NCBI GenBank assembly: GCA_964479625.1
Contig: CAYZMS010000028.1
Span: 1 to 48,954 of the forward strand
DNA from: CAYZMS01 sp964479625
GTDB taxonomy: Bacteria > Bacteroidota > Bacteroidia > Chitinophagales > Saprospiraceae
Direction of reading: 5' to 3'
Length of the DNA: 48,954 nucleotides
Shown here one piece after another: positions 1-7,867 of the stretch. The notes under the pieces were generated by a model. It made no database searches, was not told the DNA's origin, and saw nothing but the letters and a program-made list of their open reading frames with translations. Within the stretch, counting starts at the first letter, position 1; each line of letters opens with the position of its first letter. A program made the position numbers and the translations under genes.

Positions 1-57
1 GTAATGTAAATGAAAAAAGTGGGCGGAAAATTTTGGGTTTAGAATTATTTTTTGCGG

Positions 58-92
58 TAGGTGCCAGGCACCTATAAGTGCAAGGCACCTAT
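58..92. repeat. Palindrome plus direct repeat at left edge
   Basis: A perfect 17-base palindrome lies at 58-74, with half-site TAGGTGCC around a central A. Its right arm recurs as a direct repeat, aGGCACCTAT, at 66-75 and 83-92. The block sits about 70-90 bases before the -35-like element of arsR, in otherwise A/T-rich sequence that holds no gene. It could be an operator, part of a terminator of a gene to the left, or a fragment of a dispersed repeat. The sequence does not decide between these. Confidence 0.5.
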
Positions 93-162
93 CTCCTCCC
101 CTTTTTTTACTTTTTTCCCCCTTACCTACCTATCTCTAATTAAAAATTTTCCCTCCTAAACC

Positions 163-198
163 TTGACAATTAATTTTATTTATAGCAACATTGCAATA
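163..198 (+). promoter_or_regulatory. arsR promoter and ArsR operator 1
   Basis: A TTGACA element is at 163-168. An 18-base imperfect dyad (TATAGCAAC / ATTGCAATA, 7 of 9 pairs) is at 181-198, ending ten bases before the arsR start. A matching dyad with the same GCAA/TTGC core precedes arsI. A dyad overlapping the promoter region is the usual layout for autorepression by ArsR-family proteins, which release DNA on binding As(III) or Sb(III). The assignment to ArsR is inferred from position and from the second copy. Confidence 0.6.
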
Positions 199-207
199 AA
201 TAAAATT

Positions 208-537
208 ATGGGCGCTACCAAAACTGAAATTTATACCGAAGGACAAAATGAACTGGCAGCCTTCGCAAAGGCGCTCGGGCACCCCGCCCGTATCGCTATC
301 CTGCAACATTTGCTCAAAGTCAATGCCTGTATTGGTATGGAAATAGTGGAGGAGATCGCCTTAGCTCAGCCAACTATCTCCCGGCATCTAAAAGAACTTA
401 AAGACGCCGGATTGATCTGCGGCAATGTAGAAGGTAATCGCATTAGCTATTGCATTAATGAAGAGCGCTGGCACAAAGTACAGCAGCAGTTGAATAAATT
501 GTTCGATACCTTGAAAGGTAACCAGGATTGCTGCTGA
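208..537 (+). CDS. arsR: ArsR-family metalloregulator
   Basis: 109-residue winged-helix repressor that probably senses arsenite and controls the two downstream genes. The recognition helix is clear (QPTISRHLKELKDAGL, about residues 53-68), preceded by GHPARIAILQHL and followed by a wing, GNRISYCI. The classic ELCVCDL sensor motif is absent. One Cys lies in NACIGMEI near the start of the DNA-binding domain, and the protein ends in Cys-Cys. I chose ATG 208 because the longer TTG-start frame at 163 would begin inside the TTGACA promoter element and run through the operator. The upstream A-rich stretch is typical of Bacteroidota start regions. It is the first gene of the arsR-arsI-arsC cluster. 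The effector metal is inferred from the neighbours; cadmium or antimony are alternatives. Confidence 0.88.
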   Translation: MGATKTEIYTEGQNELAAFAKALGHPARIAILQHLLKVNACIGMEIVEEIALAQPTISRHLKELKDAGLICGNVEGNRISYCINEERWHKVQQQLNKLFDTLKGNQDCC

Positions 538-543
538 TTTTTT

Positions 544-572
544 TTGACTTGAATTATCGTAATATTGCTATA
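544..572 (+). promoter_or_regulatory. Second ArsR operator and putative internal promoter
   Basis: A second dyad (TATCGTAAT / ATTGCTATA, 7 of 9 pairs) is at 555-572, just after the arsR stop. It shares the GCAA/TTGC core with the dyad before arsR. A TTGACT element at 544-549 precedes it, as TTGACA precedes the first. The arsI-arsC pair therefore probably has its own ArsR-controlled promoter, so it need not depend only on read-through from arsR. Confidence 0.55.
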
Positions 573-651
573 AACAAATATTTAACCAAAAGTACTGGTG
601 ATCTAAGCTGTTTTGTCACCACCCTTTAATTTTTTACCAAAAATTTTAAAA

Positions 652-1080
652 ATGATCTCCACACATGTTTCTTTATTCGTAAGTGAAATTGATAAATCCG
701 TTGACTTTTATACCCGATTCTTCGGGCAGGAACCCACAAAGGTCAAGCCTAGATATGCCAAGTACGAGTTGGAAGAAGCCGGCCTGGTGATTTCCTTCAT
801 TGAAAAGCCTGATGCAGTTCGGGCAGATTTTGGTCACCTTGGCTTTCGGGTGGACTCCGCCCTGGAACTGGAGCAAAAACTAGCCTCTGCCAGGGAAAAG
901 AACCTGGTTGCTTTGGAGGAGAACGGTACCGCCTGCTGCTATGCCCGTCAGGATAAGTTCTGGGTGGCGGACCCCGACGGCTATCGTTGGGAAATCTACC
1001 TTGTACACGAAGATGTAGAATTTAATGATCCCCATTACCGCCTGGAAGAAGAGATCGCAGAGACCTCCAATTGTTGCTAG
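652..1080 (+). CDS. arsI: ArsI/CadI-family VOC metalloenzyme (C-As lyase-like)
   Basis: 142-residue vicinal-oxygen-chelate (glyoxalase-fold) protein. ArsI enzymes cleave the carbon-arsenic bond of trivalent methylarsenicals using Fe(II) and oxygen; the related CadI proteins are cadmium-induced. Expected metal ligands are visible: His5 (ISTHVSLFV), His62 (FGHLGF) and Glu114 (RWEIY). The adjacent cysteine pair Cys95-Cys96 (CCYA), which binds the organoarsenical in ArsI, is present. The motif DKFWVADPDGYRWEIY is characteristic. Start ATG 652 gives the family N-terminus MISTHVSLFV; a TTG 39 bases upstream would add an unlikely tail. The protein ends in Cys-Cys, as does ArsR next door. Its position behind a second ArsR operator supports a role in arsenic detoxification. 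Confidence 0.85.
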   Translation: MISTHVSLFVSEIDKSVDFYTRFFGQEPTKVKPRYAKYELEEAGLVISFIEKPDAVRADFGHLGFRVDSALELEQKLASAREKNLVALEENGTACCYARQDKFWVADPDGYRWEIYLVHEDVEFNDPHYRLEEEIAETSNCC

Positions 1081-1158
1081 CCACAAATGTTAAAACAGGA
1101 GGAGGAACCTCTGGCATGAAAGATTGCCCGGGGCTCTTCCTCCCTAAAACCCTAAACT

Positions 1159-1785
1159 ATGTTATTGCCTGAGATCATCGCTTCAATAAACAAGTTGGCT
1201 AAGAGCCCCCCAAAAAAAGAGCGATTGCCCCTCCTGGATGACCTGGCTGATTTTGTTGCCGAAAAGGCCCGATCCGGCAAAGCGGCAAAACTACATTTCA
1301 TTTGTACCCATAACTCCCGGCGAAGCCAGATCGCACAGGTTTGGGCAGCAGCTTTAGCGACTCATTTCGGCCTGGAGCAAGTGGAGACCTTTAGTGGGGG
1401 TACAGAAGCAACTGCCTTTGCCCCTCCGGCAATCTCCGCCCTTGAGCAAGTCGGCTTTCAAATAAATATCGGACAGGGAGATAATCCCAAAGTGGTGGTA
1501 AAGTATGCAGAAAAACTTCCTCCCCTAGAGTGTTTTTCGAAAACTATTGACGATCAGGTGAACCCGGATTCAGATTTCGCAGCGGTCATGACCTGTTCAG
1601 CAGCTGAGGTGAATTGCCCCTACGTCCCCGGAGCCGCAGGCCGGTTCGCCCTCACTTTTGAAGACCCCAAACAGGCCGACGGTACTCCACAAATAGAAAT
1701 GGCCTATCAGGAAACGGTCAAGGAGATTGGTAGCGAGTTACTCTACGTTTTTTCGAAAGGTAAAAGTGAAGGAATACCCGTTTAA
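1159..1785 (+). CDS. arsC: LMW-phosphatase-type arsenate reductase
   Basis: 208-residue protein of the low-molecular-weight tyrosine phosphatase fold, which thioredoxin-linked arsenate reductases share. The P-loop CX5R is CTHNSRR (Cys49 to Arg55) within HFICTHNSRRSQIAQ. Further cysteines at LECFSK and in MTCSAAEVNCPYVPG could form the disulfide cascade of a redox arsenate reductase. It is longer than a minimal LMW phosphatase (about 140-150 residues) because of a helical N-terminal stretch of about 40 residues and internal additions. It follows arsI by 78 bases, in which a weak 7-bp inverted repeat (1101-1107 / 1137-1143) is visible. It converges with the next gene, with five bases between the stops. 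Arsenate reduction is inferred from context; a protein phosphatase role is the alternative. Confidence 0.8.
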   Translation: MLLPEIIASINKLAKSPPKKERLPLLDDLADFVAEKARSGKAAKLHFICTHNSRRSQIAQVWAAALATHFGLEQVETFSGGTEATAFAPPAISALEQVGFQINIGQGDNPKVVVKYAEKLPPLECFSKTIDDQVNPDSDFAAVMTCSAAEVNCPYVPGAAGRFALTFEDPKQADGTPQIEMAYQETVKEIGSELLYVFSKGKSEGIPV

Positions 1786-1790
1786 GGTAC

Positions 1791-2897
1791 TCAACTGCTC
1801 TTCTTCATCTCCCGTTGAATAGCACTAATTATTATTTCGGGCTGGCTGCTGGTCTCGATCACGTGATCGATCATGATCAGATCCATGAAGTAAAGTTGGC
1901 TGTCGAAAGCATTGGTATAAGCCTCATTGAAGTAAAACTGAATGTCGTCGAAGTTGGTACAGAAAAAGAGTTGATACCGATCAGTGCGCGGATCGTAAAC
2001 AACGATGTAATAGGCTCCGCTGCCGATGATCTTTCCACAATGCAACAAAACCGGATAGTCGAAAAAAGGTATGCGCCAGAAGCCAAAAAGGTTGGCTTCG
2101 AATAGTGGATAGTACTGCAAGTTGGCGGGGATTCCTGCAATGGCCATTTGTGTATAAAGGGCACTAAGGCGCTTTTCCATGACAGAAATAGGAGCGGTCT
2201 CGGAGCAGGAAGAAGTAAAGGGCAGCCATTGGCCACTGCGGATGTCGAAATAATTGGCATTACCCACCCGAAGTTTGTAATCGAACCGTGCATAACCTGG
2301 AACGACATAACCGGGATAGTAGTAGCGGTAGTTATTTTGTATACCGAAGGCCACTTCCATCAGCATGGTGTAAATACCGAGACTATCCTTTTGGTAAAGG
2401 GGATCATAAATACCCATAATGCTGGCTATGCTCTGCTCGCCCAGGTCAAAATAACTGATCGCGATCAGGCGATCTTTGTCATACACAGCAAATTCATAGG
2501 TATCGAAAATGTTGTAAGTATCTCCATCCAATAGAGAATCCCGCAGGGTAGGGGCAAGTACCCCGTCAAACTGACGCTTATACCGTTGATATAGCATCTC
2601 TGCCTCCCGGTTGAGTTGAAAGGGGCGAAAAACGGATCGGTATCGGTCACTGTTGCGGCGAATGATCTTTCGCAGGCTTTTTCGAAACTGATAACCTTCC
2701 AGATCCTGCCTTATCCAGATAGCAGAATAAAAAGCCTCCTCAAAACAGAGGAACTGGGTTGTAAAGATGGTTTGCCCCATTCGGTACCACCCCCGGGCCA
2801 GATACTCATCAAGCTCCTGATGACTAATGTATTCCGGGTAATGTTTGGCGGCGAACATGCCGCTGAGCCAGGGATCTTTAACGGGACTAGTACCCAT
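1791..2897 (-). CDS. Arginyl-tRNA--protein transferase-like protein
   Basis: 368-residue protein resembling the ATE/Bpt aminoacyl-tRNA--protein transferases, which add Arg or Leu to exposed N-termini and mark proteins for N-degron degradation. The C-terminal half carries the family pattern: FDLGEQSIASIMGIYDP (about residues 151-167), SLGIYTMLMEVAF, then YYYPGYVVPGYARFDYK, equivalent to the YYxLGYYIxxCxKMxYK block of ATE. The N-terminal region also aligns in shape (RGWYRMGQTIFT, then FRKSLRKIIRRNSD), but the paired cysteines of the ATE N-domain are missing; only one Cys remains in that segment. About 100 C-terminal residues have no counterpart that I recognise. It is convergent with arsC and has no obvious operon partner. 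Transferase activity is inferred. Confidence 0.7.
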   Translation of the reverse strand: MGTSPVKDPWLSGMFAAKHYPEYISHQELDEYLARGWYRMGQTIFTTQFLCFEEAFYSAIWIRQDLEGYQFRKSLRKIIRRNSDRYRSVFRPFQLNREAEMLYQRYKRQFDGVLAPTLRDSLLDGDTYNIFDTYEFAVYDKDRLIAISYFDLGEQSIASIMGIYDPLYQKDSLGIYTMLMEVAFGIQNNYRYYYPGYVVPGYARFDYKLRVGNANYFDIRSGQWLPFTSSCSETAPISVMEKRLSALYTQMAIAGIPANLQYYPLFEANLFGFWRIPFFDYPVLLHCGKIIGSGAYYIVVYDPRTDRYQLFFCTNFDDIQFYFNEAYTNAFDSQLYFMDLIMIDHVIETSSQPEIIISAIQREMKKSS

Positions 2898-3095
2898 AAA
2901 AATGATTCACAATTTTGGCCTTCCGTTTTGCCCTTCGTGCCAATTTTACGATCGGAGTATATCGGATGCTACTGATTTTGGAACGGTATCTTCTGCTTTA
3001 AGCGAAAGTACGCTTTCTGTCTACAAGAAACCAGCGGCTTCCAAACAAAGTTGACGATTAAGCCTGGCTTTTGTGACTTTATCGGAAATAGAAGC

Positions 3096-4958
3096 TTATT
3101 TCTTCCATTTATAGAGCTCCCCTCCCTTTCTGAACCTTCGGTCTACCAGTTCCACTACCTTGGGGTCAGGTTCAAGGACAGGAGCGTGATGCGGTTTTAT
3201 TCGGGCGTCAATCAAAATCGATCCCCGGCAACCCCAATGTTTGTTTTCGGTAAAAGCATCCACTCCGTAAATATCCTGGCTGGGGTTGGAGCGGGTAAAG
3301 CTGACCCACAAAAAGTTATTCAAAGTAGCCGCTGTAAAGGTAGCATCATCTGCTACGATTATCAAAGGGAACTCCTCCTGGGAAATACCTTGTAGTTCAA
3401 GTTGTAAGCGCTCCATCTCCCGCCTTGAATCCATTCCGGTAAAAGAAGGGGCTTGGAGGATAAGGATGCCCGGGAGGGCCAGGCGGGGGTTGGTAAAGCC
3501 ATCCGGTAATGATAACCCGTCGGGAATTCGGGTACCCAACTGTCTTTTTACCCGGCCATGCGCAGCAATGATGACCTTAGACCCTGTATTCCAGCTGCTT
3601 CCCGAATAATCCAGGGTGTCCATGGTGGTTTTGGTGAAAAAATGAAGATCCCGAGTCCAGTCTATCCGCTGGAGCATATACTGGAAAAATGCTGGAATCT
3701 GATGGGCGGTGAGTTCGGGCTGATCATCATTGGTAGTGATCCAAAGATATTTTGCCAAAGAGGTCTGCCCGGAGCCGAGGATGCGACTGGCCTGGGTCAG
3801 AATTTCCTCCGGTCCCTTCCGGCGCTCGAACTCTACACTATTTTCTGCCTCTCGAAAGGGCATGTAGCGTTCGCTTCCCACGGCCAAAAGCAGGGGATGT
3901 ACGCCTGCTGCATCTACCGCATTTATGCTCTTGATACCTGGAAATTCGCCTGGAGTAAGTTCCTTTACGATCTGGTGAATGAGATAGCCAAAACTGGAAT
4001 CTTCCTGAGGGGGCCGCCCCACAACAGTAAAGTGCCACACGGCATCCCTTCTGTGGTAAACCCTTTCCACTTCCATGACAGGGAAGCCGTGTTTCAGGCT
4101 GTAGTAGCCCAGGTGGTCTCCAAAAGGGCCTTCCGGCTTTTTATCCTGTTTTCGAATAATACCCGTTATTACAAAATCTGCATCCGAGGAAAGGAAAAAC
4201 CCATTGCGGCGGGTGTAGCGGAAGCGTCGCCCGGCCAGCATACCTGCAAAGGTCAGTTCGCTAAGGCCTTCCGGCAGGGGCATAATGGCGGCAAAAGCAT
4301 GGGAGGGAGGCCCGCCCACGAGAATAGAAACCCTGAAAGCTTCCTCGCTTCGGTTGTACTGGCTATGATGTACTCCAATGCCTCTGTGGATCTGGTAGTG
4401 TAGTCCGATCTCTTGTTGGGGAAGGTACTGGTTCCCACTTAATTGAATGCGATACATTCCAATATTCGACCGCATGGCCTTCTTTTCCCCCGGAGGCTGA
4501 GAGAAAACCTGAGGCAGCGTTATAAAGGCACCTCCATCCATAGGCCAGGAAACGACCTGCGGGAGTTGATCGACGGTCGTTTGTCCGAAAGTGATGGCTG
4601 CTCTTCCAATACTCCGCATGGGTAAGGCGGAAAGAGCCGTAAATGGAGCGGAAAGATAGCGAAGGGGGTTTTGGAAAAACCGGCTCGGATCAGCTTTTAA
4701 TTCGACTACCTTCTGTACGGCCGGCATCGTTTTTCGAAAAAGGTAATCCGTTCTTTCAAAAGTACCGTAGATATTCGAAACTGCCGGAAAAGGGCTGCCT
4801 TTTACCTTTTCGAATAAAATGGCAGGTCCTTTTTGCTCGAATATACGCCGATGGATCTCCGCCATTTCCAGTTGGGGATCAACCGGTTCCTTGACCCTCA
4901 GCAATTCCCCTTGCTTTTCCAGGTCCAACAGACAGGCCATCATACTGCGGTAAGCCAT
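3096..4958 (-). CDS. UbiD-family prenylated-FMN decarboxylase
   Basis: 620-residue UbiD-family decarboxylase. The family uses prenylated FMN to decarboxylate aromatic or unsaturated acids, for example in quinone biosynthesis. The signature PEGPFGDHLGYYS contains the catalytic acids, here Glu276 and Asp281, matching the E-x4-E/D pattern of UbiD and Fdc. The N-terminus MAYRSMMACLLDLEKQGELLRV and the ILFEKVKGSPFPAVSNIYGT block are typical of the long Bacteroidota members. I chose ATG 4958 because it gives MAYRS; ATG 4967 adds only three residues. It is longer than E. coli UbiD (about 497) and has a C-terminal extension ending in KWKK. No UbiX is in the window. A menaquinone role is plausible given the quinol-dependent respiratory genes nearby but is not shown. 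It is divergent from thyA across 246 bases. Confidence 0.85.
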   Translation of the reverse strand: MAYRSMMACLLDLEKQGELLRVKEPVDPQLEMAEIHRRIFEQKGPAILFEKVKGSPFPAVSNIYGTFERTDYLFRKTMPAVQKVVELKADPSRFFQNPLRYLSAPFTALSALPMRSIGRAAITFGQTTVDQLPQVVSWPMDGGAFITLPQVFSQPPGEKKAMRSNIGMYRIQLSGNQYLPQQEIGLHYQIHRGIGVHHSQYNRSEEAFRVSILVGGPPSHAFAAIMPLPEGLSELTFAGMLAGRRFRYTRRNGFFLSSDADFVITGIIRKQDKKPEGPFGDHLGYYSLKHGFPVMEVERVYHRRDAVWHFTVVGRPPQEDSSFGYLIHQIVKELTPGEFPGIKSINAVDAAGVHPLLLAVGSERYMPFREAENSVEFERRKGPEEILTQASRILGSGQTSLAKYLWITTNDDQPELTAHQIPAFFQYMLQRIDWTRDLHFFTKTTMDTLDYSGSSWNTGSKVIIAAHGRVKRQLGTRIPDGLSLPDGFTNPRLALPGILILQAPSFTGMDSRREMERLQLELQGISQEEFPLIIVADDATFTAATLNNFLWVSFTRSNPSQDIYGVDAFTENKHWGCRGSILIDARIKPHHAPVLEPDPKVVELVDRRFRKGGELYKWKK

Positions 4959-5172
4959 AATTTGCATTTATTTAAACTCGAGAATTCGATAAGTTTCACT
5001 TTTTTTTGAAACATTTGAACATAGGATCAAAGCAAAAAGTTGGATGAACAACCAATGGCTTTTGACTATAATTTGTGAAAGACCATTCCGCAAAACTAAC
5101 CTGATTGAAGAATAGCCGGCACTGCCGGTGTTTATACTTTAAAAAGAAAACCGTATTACGATCCCGGTTTTG

Positions 5173-5180
5173 TAGCTTTG
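5173..5180 (+). promoter_or_regulatory. Putative thyA promoter (-7 element)
   Basis: TAGCTTTG matches the Bacteroidota -7 consensus TAnnTTTG exactly and lies 24 bases before the thyA ATG. I see no good -33 TTG at the usual distance, so only half of the promoter is supported. The rest of the 4959-5204 divergent spacer is A/T-rich with no other clear signal. Confidence 0.45.
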
Positions 5181-5204
5181 CGCAAAATTTTTCTAATTTT
5201 AGCC

Positions 5205-6110
5205 ATGCGTCAATACCACGAGCTGCTGCAGCATATTTTGGAGCACGGCCGCCAGCGCGAAGATCGAACAGGCACGGGTACTCTTAGTGTATTTGGATAC
5301 CAAATGCGGATGGATCTGGAAGAAGGCTTTCCCGCTCTTACGACCAAAAAACTGCACCTGCGTTCTATCGTTCACGAATTGCTTTGGTTTCTCAAAGGAG
5401 ATACCAATATTCAATACTTGGTTCGCAATCGCGTCAACATCTGGAATGAATGGCCTTTTCAGTTTTGGTTGCGCAGTCAGAACCTGGAAGCAGCATATCC
5501 GAAATACAGTGGGGAGTGGAAAGCAAAAATGAAGGAATTCGTACAGCAAATTGCAGAAGAGGATGATTTTGCTGCCCGCTGGGGAGAATTGGGACCGGTC
5601 TATGGCAAACAGTGGCGAAATTTCGGTGGTGTGGATCAAATCCGTCAGGTGATCCAGGATATTCGAAAAAAGCCATTTAGCCGCCGTTTGCTGGTATCTG
5701 CCTGGAATCCGGAAGACATACCGGTCATGGCGGAATCGGGCTTGCCTCCTTGTCATGTTCTGTTCCAGTTTTATGTAGCTGACGGATGTCTTTCCTGCCA
5801 GTTGTATCAGCGATCGGCGGATGTATTTCTCGGCGTTCCTTTCAATATCGCCTCCTATTCCCTATTAACAATGATGGTCGCTCAGGTTTGTGAGCTGCGC
5901 CCTGGCGAGTTCATTCACACTTTTGGAGATGCCCATTTGTATTTGAATCATCTTGAGCAAACCCATTTACAACTCAGCCGGGAGCCCCGGCCTTTGCCCG
6001 AAATGCAAATAAACCCGGAGGTGAAAAATATTTTTGAGTTCAAATTCGAAGATTTCGAATTGACCGGTTACAATCCCTATTCTCACATAAAGGCCGAAGT
6101 AAGTGTGTAG
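5205..6110 (+). CDS. thyA: Thymidylate synthase
   Basis: 301-residue thymidylate synthase, converting dUMP to dTMP with methylene-tetrahydrofolate. Motifs include EDRTGTGTLSVFG, the catalytic Cys183 in LPPCHVLFQFYV, the QRSADVFLGVPFNIASY block, and the folate-site HTFGDAHLYLNHLEQ. ATG 5205 gives the usual MRQYHELLQHIL start; the TTG 27 bases upstream overlaps the promoter element. It exceeds the 264 residues of E. coli ThyA through an insertion at about residues 85-125 (from EWPFQFWLRSQNLE to AARWGELGPVYG), as in other long-form enzymes. No dihydrofolate reductase gene follows, although folA often does. Single gene with its own promoter; the act operon promoter begins 44 bases after its stop. 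Confidence 0.97.
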   Translation: MRQYHELLQHILEHGRQREDRTGTGTLSVFGYQMRMDLEEGFPALTTKKLHLRSIVHELLWFLKGDTNIQYLVRNRVNIWNEWPFQFWLRSQNLEAAYPKYSGEWKAKMKEFVQQIAEEDDFAARWGELGPVYGKQWRNFGGVDQIRQVIQDIRKKPFSRRLLVSAWNPEDIPVMAESGLPPCHVLFQFYVADGCLSCQLYQRSADVFLGVPFNIASYSLLTMMVAQVCELRPGEFIHTFGDAHLYLNHLEQTHLQLSREPRPLPEMQINPEVKNIFEFKFEDFELTGYNPYSHIKAEVSV

Positions 6111-6154
6111 TTATTTGGATGAAATCTAAATAGTTGCGCATGAATTCAAATTAA

Positions 6155-6185
6155 TTGTTAAAACTGAAGTCGCGGATTATATTTG
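6155..6185 (+). promoter_or_regulatory. act operon promoter
   Basis: TTG at 6155-6157 and TATATTTG at 6178-6185 are separated by 20 bases, a full match to the Bacteroidota -33/-7 architecture. Transcription should start near 6192. That leaves only about 7 bases before ATG 6199 but about 49 before ATG 6241, which supports the latter as the actA start. Confidence 0.75.
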
Positions 6186-6240
6186 CGCTGACTTTACAAT
6201 GACATTCATCAAAAGAACTACTGATAAATTCATAGACTAC

Positions 6241-7811
6241 ATGATCTTTGAACTGAAATCAAGCCGAATTTTTCTGATCGCAGCTCTGCTGCTGGCCGCC
6301 TGGACGTTGCCGGCTCAGGAGGATGCTGCCACAGAAGAGGCTGCCCCTGCTGAGGAGGCTGNNNNNNNNNNNNNNNNNNNNNNNNNNNNNNNNNNNNNNN
6401 NNNNNNNNNNNNNNNNNNNNNNNNNNNNNNNNNNNNNNNNNNNNNNNNNNNNNNNNNNNNNGCTGAAGCTGGCGGTGCAGGTGATTACGATACCGGTAAA
6501 ACGCTATTCCGGAATCAGTGTGCTACCTGCCATGCAAAGAATATGAAAACAAACCTGACCGGTCCGGCGCTGGCTGGAGTGGAGGAACGCTGGGCGGAAT
6601 ACCCTCAGGAAGATCTTTACCGATGGATTCGCAACTCAACGGCCATGATCAACGAAGGTCATCCACGTGCTACAAAACTTTGGGATGAGTGGGGACCTAC
6701 TAAAATGAACCTTTACCCCAACCTGACCGATCAGGAGATCGCCAGTCTTCTGGAGTACATCCGGGTGGAGGCAGCCGGGGGCCCTGGAGGAGGCGAAGTG
6801 GCAACCACATCTGCGGTAGCTACAGAAGAAAAAACAGATAATACCCTCCTTTTCATTATCCTGGCGTTAATCCTGGGCTTGCTGGCCCTTGTATTGACAC
6901 GTATTCTGACCAACCTCAATTATATGTTGAAGGTGCGGGAAGGGGACGAAACGGCAAGGAAGAAGACCCTGGCGGAAATCCTGACCAGCCGGGGTGTGAT
7001 CGCCTTTGTCATCTTCGCTTTGGTAGTATTGGGAGGCTATACCACCGTCAACAGCGCTATCATGCTGGGCCGTCAGCAAGGATATGAACCCCAGCAACCC
7101 ATTAAGTTTTCTCACGCGACTCATGCCGGTCTGCAAAAGATCGAATGTCAATATTGCCACGACGGTGCCCGCCGCTCGAAACACTCCGTTATTCCTGCAG
7201 CCAACACCTGTATGAACTGTCACAAGGCCATCAAGGTAGGTTCTCAGTACGGAACGGCTGAGTTGACAAAGATCTTTGCTTCTATCGGATACGACCCGAA
7301 TACTGATACTTATATAGAGAATTACGATGAAAAGAGCCGGGAAGAGATCGAACAGATCTATAAAAAATGGATCGCTGACACGTACATTCAGGAAGCGGGC
7401 GGTCTGGACGAAGATGGAGAGCGTGATATTGAAGAGCAATGGAAAGGCGTAGTCGAGGCCCTGACGGATCCTAAGATCGGAGACGATAAAATTGCTGGTC
7501 CGATCGAATGGGTGCGCATTCATAATCTGCCTGATCACGCTTATTTCAACCATGCACAGCACGTAACCGTAGGTAAGGTGGAATGCCAGACCTGCCACGG
7601 CCCTGTAGAGGAAATGGAGGTAGTACAACAATATTCCCCGCTTTCCATGGGCTGGTGTATTAATTGTCACCGAAAAACAGAGGTGCAATTCGAGGATAAC
7701 GAATACTACAAATCATATGAGCGGTACCACGAAGAGCTGTCGAACGGGCAACGCAGCAAAGTAACCGTTGAAGAAATTGGGGGCCTCGAATGCCAGAAGT
7801 GCCACTACTAA
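6241..7811 (+). CDS. actA: ActA, multiheme cytochrome c of alternative complex III (interrupted by assembly gap)
   Basis: Periplasmic heme subunit of alternative complex III, passing electrons from the Fe-S protein ActB towards the oxidase. Start 6241 gives a clean signal peptide (MIFELKSSRIFLIAALLLAAW, cut near PAQ). A Glu/Ala-rich linker follows and runs into 100 Ns. After the gap, six CXXCH heme motifs occur: CATCH (6519-6533), CQYCH (7146-7160), CMNCH (7209-7223), CQTCH (7584-7598), CINCH (7656-7670) and CQKCH (7791-7805). The first belongs to a mono-heme cytochrome c domain, followed by an Ala/Gly/Thr linker and two membrane segments (about 6840-6900 and 6995-7045). The last five form the pentaheme ActA core. 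Codons before and after the Ns are in different frames, which I attribute to the arbitrary gap length. First gene of the operon. Confidence 0.88.
6362..6461. other. 100-N scaffold gap inside actA
   Basis: Exactly 100 Ns, the conventional filler for a gap of unknown size. The codon phase before it leaves one base (6361) and the phase after it starts cleanly at 6462, so the true missing length must be 2 modulo 3, not 100. Both flanks encode Glu/Ala-rich sequence (EEAAPAEEA before, AEAGGAG after), so the missing part is probably a low-complexity repeat that broke the assembly. Confidence 0.97.
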
Positions 7812-7831
7812 TTTAGAACAAGAACAAAACG

Positions 7832-7851
7832 GCGCGCCGCATCCGGCACGC
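7832..7851 (+). other. Intercistronic hairpin actA/actB
   Basis: GCGCGCCG and CGGCACGC pair at 7 of 8 positions around a four-base loop, 20 bases after the actA stop. A T-rich but interrupted stretch follows. It could be a partial terminator or an mRNA stability element between two genes of one operon. Confidence 0.5.
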
Positions 7852-7867
7852 TTTCTTTGGTAATCAT

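Noticed and set aside
163..207. Longer N-terminus for ArsR from TTG 163
   Set aside because: The TTG is part of the TTGACA promoter element and the segment covers the operator.
3558..4403. 281-residue plus-strand open frame
   Set aside because: It lies entirely antisense to the UbiD-family gene, has no recognisable domain and has the composition of a shadow frame.
6199..6546. A short plus-strand frame running through the N stretch as its own gene
   Set aside because: Its sequence after the Ns is in the wrong frame; the true frame after the gap reads a heme domain and joins the downstream actA frame. The apparent small gene is an artefact of the filler.
6867..7688. 273-residue minus-strand open frame
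   Set aside because: It is antisense to the heme motifs of actA; the plus-strand frame is clearly the gene.
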